Source: Planococcus citreus (GTDB taxonomy: Bacteria > Bacillota > Bacilli > Bacillales_A > Planococcaceae). Taken from it: a DNA stretch of 64,000 nucleotides. Shown one piece after another: positions 59,694 to 64,000 of the stretch (positions are counted from its first letter, which is position 1; each line of letters begins with the position of its first letter). Made by a program: the position numbers and the translations under genes. Where the stretch lies: NCBI RefSeq assembly GCF_003664125.1, contig NZ_RCCP01000001.1, positions 248,001 through 312,000 of the forward strand. Reading direction: 5' to 3'. The notes under the pieces were generated by a model. That model ran no database searches, was not told the DNA's origin, and saw nothing but the letters and a program-made list of their open reading frames with translations.

Positions 59694-60196
59694 AGCGAAT
59701 CCTCCTCTTCCTGCTGGCGGATCAGTTCATCCAATTCTTCTTGGGTGACATATTTCTCGATTTTGCTCGTGAACAGCACGCCGTCCAAATGGTCCATTTC
59801 ATGAAGGATGGCACGCGCTTCGTAACCTTCTGCCTCCAGTTCATACCACGAGCCGTCGCGTTCCTGGGCTTTGATTTTGATGCGGCCGTGGCGCTCGACT
59901 TCCCCGAAAATACCCGGGAAGCTCAAACAGCCTTCGATATCCGTCTCTTTCCCTTCGAATAGCGCGAGTTCCGGATTGATCATTTCAATCGGCTCCTGCC
60001 CTTCTTGGAAATCGACGATCGCGACGCGCAGTGAGACACCCACTTGTGGTGCGGCAATGCCGACACCGTCCGCTTCAATCATTGTCTCGTGCATATCGTC
60101 CAATAAAACAGCTATCTGACGGTCGAATTCAGTGACCGACTTGCACGGGGTTTCTAATACTTCATTCGGGTGTTTCACAATTTCACGGATTGCCAT
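59690..60196 (-). CDS. def: Peptide deformylase
   Basis: 168 residues with the three motifs [19 protein letters not shown] and [11 protein letters not shown] (HExxH metal site). It removes the formyl group added through Fmt; the two genes overlap as ATGA. Confidence 0.96.
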   Translation of the reverse strand: MAIREIVKHPNEVLETPCKSVTEFDRQIAVLLDDMHETMIEADGVGIAAPQVGVSLRVAIVDFQEGQEPIEMINPELALFEGKETDIEGCLSFPGIFGEVERHGRIKIKAQERDGSWYELEAEGYEARAILHEMDHLDGVLFTSKIEKYVTQEELDELIRQQEEEDSL

Positions 60197-60214
60197 TTCT
60201 ATTCCTCATTTCTG

Positions 60215-62611
60215 CTACATGACTGTTGTTGGATTCATGTCGATGGACAAAGTCGCACCCGTTTTGATCCAGTCGCTGCGATAGATTTTAATCAATTGCT
60301 GCAGCACTTCAGCCAGCTTCGGTTCATTTTTGTATTTTATCAAACATTGATAGCGATATCTATTGTTCACACGGGCGATGAGCGATGCGGAAGGGCCGAT
60401 AATAATGGTTTTGGGCGACAGGCGGTGGCGCAGGTATTCGGTCATCTGCTGGGCATAGCCCGACACCGTCATCAAATCCTCATGGGTGAACTGGATATTG
60501 ACGACATAATAATACGGAGGGTATCCGCTCGCCCGCCGCATAGCCATTTCCTGCTCATAGAACGGTTCGTATAATTGGTCTTTTGCGAGCGTGATCGCAT
60601 AATGCTCCGGCGTATAGGTCTGCACATACACTTCCCCCGGCAATACGTCGCGTCCTGCACGACCGCTCACTTGCGTCAATAATTGATAGGTTTTCTCGGC
60701 TGCCCGGAAATCCGGCAAATGCAAAGTCGTATCCGCTGATAAGACACCGACCAATGTAATATTCGGGAAATCCAAGCCTTTGGCAATCATTTGCGTGCCG
60801 AGGAGAATATCGGCCTTGCCTTCGCCGAACGCTGACAAGATCTTTTCATGTGCGCCTTTATTGCGGGTCGTATCGACATCCATCCGCAACACGCGCGCAT
60901 CCGGCACGAGCTTCGCCAGTTCCTCTTCAACTTTTTGGGTCCCTGTGCCGAAAAAGCGGATATGGTCGCTTTCGCATTCCGGGCAAGTCGTCGGCACGGG
61001 TTCATCGTAGCCACAATAATGGCATTTCATGCGTTCGCTCGCCCGGTGATAGGTTAGCGAAATATCACAGTTCGGGCATTGCAGCACCGTCCCGCAATCG
61101 CGGCATAAAACGAATGACGAGTAGCCGCGCTTGTTCAAAAACAGCACGACTTGCTCTTTCCGTGCCAGGCGCTCGCGTATCGCTTCCGCCAATTCCACGG
61201 AAAACATCGACCGGTTGCCGGTGCGCAGCTCTTCGCGCATATCGACAATATGAACTTCAGGCAGCGGCTGGTTTTTCGCCCGGTTTTTCAGCGCGAGTAA
61301 TTCATAGACGCCTTTTTGGGCGCGCGCATACGATTCAAGTGATGGCGTCGCGCTACCAAGGATGACGGGGCATTGATGCTGCTGGCTGCGCCAAATCGCC
61401 ACATCCCGTGCGTGGTAGCGGGGTGAGTCGTCTTGTTTATAGCTGGATTCATGCTCTTCGTCGAGGATGATTAAGCCGAGATTTTGAAACGGCGCAAAAA
61501 TCGCTGAACGGGCCCCTACGACGACTTTCACTTCCGCACGCTGGATTTTTCGCCATTCATCGTATTTTTCCCCTGCTGATAAGCCACTGTGCAGCACGGC
61601 GACCAAATCGCCGAAACGCTCCTTAAAGCGGATGGTCATCTGTGGCGTCAAGGAAATTTCCGGGACGAGCATGATCGCTTCCTTGCCTTCTTCAAGCACT
61701 TGGGCGATCGTCTGCAAATAGATCTCCGTTTTTCCGCTGCCGGTGATGCCGTGAAGCAAAAAAGTTTTTTCCGTGTTGAGCGAGGATTGGATAGCATCGA
61801 ATGCCGTTTGCTGTTCATCCGTCAAATCCAAGGCGATCTTTTGTTCAATAGCGGTCAGAAGTGAAGGGTCCCTGTACGATTCCATGGACGAAAAATTGGC
61901 CAAGCCTTTTTCCGCCAGAGCGTTGACCGTCGGAAGCGAAACACCAGCTTGCTTTTGCAGTTGGGAAGATTCAAAGCTTTGGCCCACGTGTTTCAAGAAA
62001 AATTCCTGCAGCTTCAATTGCTGCTTGGCGTTCGCTCTTATGGAAATATTTTCTATATCTTCTGCAGAATCTGTAATATGGACCATGCGTATTTTTTTCA
62101 CGCCGGTTTTCTGCTGGATGTTCGTATCCGCAAGCACCGTACCTTTATCCATTTCCTTTTTCATAAGCCCATAGACCGCTTCCGCTTCCTGGGCACGGAC
62201 AAAGTCACGTGTGCCGAAATACGGATGTAGCTCTTTCGGCAGCTCGTCGATAGCAGCATTCAACACGAACCGCTTCTCGTATTTGGCGCGAAGTGCTGCT
62301 GGCACCATGACTTGCAGGGCATCGATTTCAAAACACACCGTCTGGCGTTTCATCCATTGTGCAAGCTCGAGCATTTCTCCGTTCAATACGGGCACGACAT
62401 CCATCAATTCGTGGATCGGCTTGAGCCGTTTTGGGTCAAATTCAGATGTGTCTTTGATAGTTGTAATAAAGCCGAGCACTTTGCGGTTGCCAAAAGGCAC
62501 TTTGACGCGCATGCCCGGCTCGGTGAGTGCCTGGAATTTTTCCGGCACTGCATAATCGAACGGCCGGTCAATCGGATGTGCGGCAACATCGACGATGACT
62601 TCGGCAATCAT
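60215..62611 (-). CDS. priA: Primosomal protein PriA (replication restart helicase)
   Basis: 798 residues. A 3'-end-binding N-terminal domain (~1-110), a winged helix, helicase core with LLHGITGSGKTEIYLQTIAQ and LIILDEEHESSYKQ, zinc-binding CRDCGTVLQCPNC and CHYCGYDEPVPTTCPEC motifs, and TQMIAKGLDFPNITLVGVLS. It restarts replication at collapsed forks. It overlaps coaBC by 4 nt. Confidence 0.96.
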   Translation of the reverse strand: MIAEVIVDVAAHPIDRPFDYAVPEKFQALTEPGMRVKVPFGNRKVLGFITTIKDTSEFDPKRLKPIHELMDVVPVLNGEMLELAQWMKRQTVCFEIDALQVMVPAALRAKYEKRFVLNAAIDELPKELHPYFGTRDFVRAQEAEAVYGLMKKEMDKGTVLADTNIQQKTGVKKIRMVHITDSAEDIENISIRANAKQQLKLQEFFLKHVGQSFESSQLQKQAGVSLPTVNALAEKGLANFSSMESYRDPSLLTAIEQKIALDLTDEQQTAFDAIQSSLNTEKTFLLHGITGSGKTEIYLQTIAQVLEEGKEAIMLVPEISLTPQMTIRFKERFGDLVAVLHSGLSAGEKYDEWRKIQRAEVKVVVGARSAIFAPFQNLGLIILDEEHESSYKQDDSPRYHARDVAIWRSQQHQCPVILGSATPSLESYARAQKGVYELLALKNRAKNQPLPEVHIVDMREELRTGNRSMFSVELAEAIRERLARKEQVVLFLNKRGYSSFVLCRDCGTVLQCPNCDISLTYHRASERMKCHYCGYDEPVPTTCPECESDHIRFFGTGTQKVEEELAKLVPDARVLRMDVDTTRNKGAHEKILSAFGEGKADILLGTQMIAKGLDFPNITLVGVLSADTTLHLPDFRAAEKTYQLLTQVSGRAGRDVLPGEVYVQTYTPEHYAITLAKDQLYEPFYEQEMAMRRASGYPPYYYVVNIQFTHEDLMTVSGYAQQMTEYLRHRLSPKTIIIGPSASLIARVNNRYRYQCLIKYKNEPKLAEVLQQLIKIYRSDWIKTGATLSIDMNPTTVM

Positions 62612-63807
62612 TTTGCAAATTCCTTTTCAGTGATAAGCGTTAACAAATCGAGCGCAAGCGCTTTTTTCGGCATGACCGGGAATGCCCTTTCGAATTCTCC
62701 GCGGCCGTAGACCGTCACTACATTCGTGTCATGGTCAAAGCCCGCCGAATCCGCACTGACATCGTTGGCGATGATATAATCAGCATTTTTCCGCTCGAGT
62801 TTATCTTTGGCATATTGCGCCACATGATCGGTCTCTGCCGCAAAGCCGACCAGGATTTGATGGCCCTTCAGTTGGCCGAGCTGCTGCAGGATATCTACCG
62901 TGCGCTCCAGCTCAAGGACCGAATTGCCTTCTTTTTTCTTAACCTTCTGCCCCGCGATGGCCGCCGGGCGGTAATCAGCGACAGCTGCTGTCTTGACGAC
63001 CAAGTCTGCGCTGTCGTATTCACTAAGCACTGCTTCTAGCATCTGCTGTGCACTTTCGACTTGAATGCGTTTGACACCGCTTGGCAACGGCAATGACACC
63101 GGGCCGCTAATCAAAATTGTCTCAGCGCCGAGTTCCGCTGCCGCTTCTGCCATGGCATAGCCCATCTTGCCGCTTGAAAAGTTCGTCAAAAAACGCACCG
63201 GGTCGATTCGTTCCCGAGTCGGCCCAGCCGTCACGACCACTTTTTTGCCTTTTAACGGCTTGTTTTTCGTGAAATGGCCGGCCACCAGTTCAGTGATTTT
63301 CTCTGGTTCTTCCAAACGCCCTTTGCCTACATAGCCACAGGCCAAAAAGCCTTCAGACGGCTCGATGAAACGGATGCCGTCATGATGCAAACGGTCGATA
63401 TTGCGCTTGACTGCGGGATGGTCGTACATATGGACATTCATCGCAGGCGCGACCCAAATCGGTGCTGTCGTCGCAAGCAATACCGTCGAGACCATATCAT
63501 CGCCTAAGCCATTCGCCATTTTAGCGATCATATTGGCGGTAGCAGGCGCGACGATCACGAGGTCTGCCCAGTCCGCCAAATCGATATGGGCAATGACTGA
63601 AGAATCTTTTTCGTCGAATGTATCAAAATAGACATCGTTTCTGGACATGACCTGGAACGATAAAGGCTGGACGAATTGCTTCGCTGATTCTGTCATGATG
63701 ACTTTCACTTCCGCCCCTGCCTGGGACAATTTGCTGACGAGGGCGACCGCTTTATAGACGGCGATGCCGCCGCTTACACATAATAGGATTTTTCGATTTG
63801 CCAACAC
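62608..63807 (-). CDS. coaBC: Bifunctional phosphopantothenoylcysteine decarboxylase/synthetase
   Basis: 399 residues. A CoaC flavoprotein domain (ILLCVSGGIAVYKAVALVSK, VAPAMNVHMYDHPAVKRNID, GFLACGYVGKGRLEEPEKI) and a CoaB domain (VVVTAGPTRERIDPVRFLTN, FSSGKMGYAMAEAA). Two steps of CoA synthesis. It lies downstream of rpoZ. Confidence 0.96.
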   Translation of the reverse strand: MLANRKILLCVSGGIAVYKAVALVSKLSQAGAEVKVIMTESAKQFVQPLSFQVMSRNDVYFDTFDEKDSSVIAHIDLADWADLVIVAPATANMIAKMANGLGDDMVSTVLLATTAPIWVAPAMNVHMYDHPAVKRNIDRLHHDGIRFIEPSEGFLACGYVGKGRLEEPEKITELVAGHFTKNKPLKGKKVVVTAGPTRERIDPVRFLTNFSSGKMGYAMAEAAAELGAETILISGPVSLPLPSGVKRIQVESAQQMLEAVLSEYDSADLVVKTAAVADYRPAAIAGQKVKKKEGNSVLELERTVDILQQLGQLKGHQILVGFAAETDHVAQYAKDKLERKNADYIIANDVSADSAGFDHDTNVVTVYGRGEFERAFPVMPKKALALDLLTLITEKEFAK

Positions 63808-63825
63808 CGCTAAACACCCTTTCTA

Positions 63826-63862
63826 AACAACAAACTCCCAAAGAACAGGTTCGCTCTGGGAG
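63826..63862 (-). terminator. Possible terminator between rpoZ and coaBC
   Basis: Arms ACTCCCA and TGGGAGT (about 63835-63862) with an inner GAAC/GTTC pairing, followed on the minus strand by TTGTTGTTT. A moderate structure, probably only partly effective within the operon. Confidence 0.5.
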
Positions 63863-63882
63863 TCGTCAATTGAGATCATAAG

Positions 63883-64000
63883 TTAAATTTCGTCTTCGTA
63901 AATCGCGGATGCATCTTGCTGAACCGGCGTCAATGCACCAGCTGCAATCTCTTCAAGCGCTTTTCCAACCGCTTTGTGGGATACGTAGGAATCAAGTTTT
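63883..64000 (-). CDS. rpoZ: RNA polymerase omega subunit, C-terminal part (runs off right edge)
   Basis: The 39 visible residues (KLDSYVSHKAVGKALEEIAA, then a short acidic end) match the C-terminus of Bacillales omega: SHKxVGxALEEI. The place upstream of coaBC also fits. The start lies outside the window. Confidence 0.88.
   Translation of the reverse strand, partial: KLDSYVSHKAVGKALEEIAAGALTPVQQDASAIYEDEI

Noticed and set aside
1-64000. CRISPR arrays, tRNA or rRNA genes and insertion sequences
   Set aside because: No regular repeat-spacer pattern, no cloverleaf-like gene and no transposase frame was seen on reading both strands; a short tRNA-like element could still escape the eye.

Overview
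The window looks like a chromosome segment of a low-to-mid GC Bacillales bacterium, most likely Planococcus or a close Planococcaceae relative. The right-hand 36 kb follows the Bacillus subtilis gene order rpoZ-coaBC-priA-def-fmt-rsmB-prpC-prkC-rsgA-rpe-thiN-rpmB-asp23-fakA-sdaAB-sdaAA-recG-fapR-plsX-fabD-fabG-acpP-rnc-smc-ftsY-ylxM-ffh-rpsP-khpA-rimM-trmD-rplS-rbgA-rnhB-sucC-sucD. It lacks the sporulation gene spoVM between thiN and rpmB, lacks rlmN between rsmB and prpC, and lacks ylqD. The genus call is inference from gene order and protein style, not a database match.

Positions 1 to about 28,100 are a prophage inserted just downstream of sucD; its left end lies outside the window. Read right to left, it holds a tyrosine integrase (plus strand), an ImmA-like metallopeptidase, a DUF4352-like membrane protein and an Xre repressor (all plus strand), then a divergent operator region and a Cro-like gene (minus strand). 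Next come regulators (Rha antirepressor, two HTH proteins) and a skin/PBSX-type early module: YqaI-like, YqaJ-type exonuclease, RecT, DnaD-like initiator with an internal palindrome that may be the phage origin, and DnaC-like loader. A run of tightly coupled small genes follows, with Dam methylase, an HNH/AP2 protein, dUTPase and RusA. Then come XtrA-like genes with AT-rich cargo, an Xpf-like late regulator, small and large terminase, portal, minor head protein, scaffold, capsid, connectors, major tail protein, tail chaperones with a probable -1 frameshift, and the start of the tape measure gene at the left edge.

The most unusual parts of the prophage are: (1) a duplicated cassette of an XtrA-like gene, a different AT-rich membrane-anchored protein and a terminator repeat (11.66-13.36 kb), in which one XtrA copy is decaying and is open into its cargo; (2) short plus-strand transcription units set against the minus-strand operons, including a 26-codon hydrophobic peptide gene with an overlapping terminator (10.84-11.03 kb) and a near-consensus promoter plus terminator converging on a 38-aa hydrophobic peptide gene (22.39-22.57 kb), the latter resembling a type I toxin-antitoxin layout; (3) many very small genes coupled through ATGA overlaps.

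The chromosomal part is housekeeping: TCA cycle (sucCD), ribosome assembly and tRNA/rRNA modification (rbgA, rimM, trmD, rsgA, rsmB), protein targeting (ffh, ftsY, lepB), chromosome organisation (smc), fatty acid and phospholipid synthesis under FapR control, serine deamination, serine/threonine kinase-phosphatase signalling, DNA repair and restart (recG, priA) and CoA synthesis. Promoters, a FapR operator overlapping the start of its own operon, and several intrinsic terminators can be read directly. No tRNA, rRNA, CRISPR array or insertion sequence was seen.
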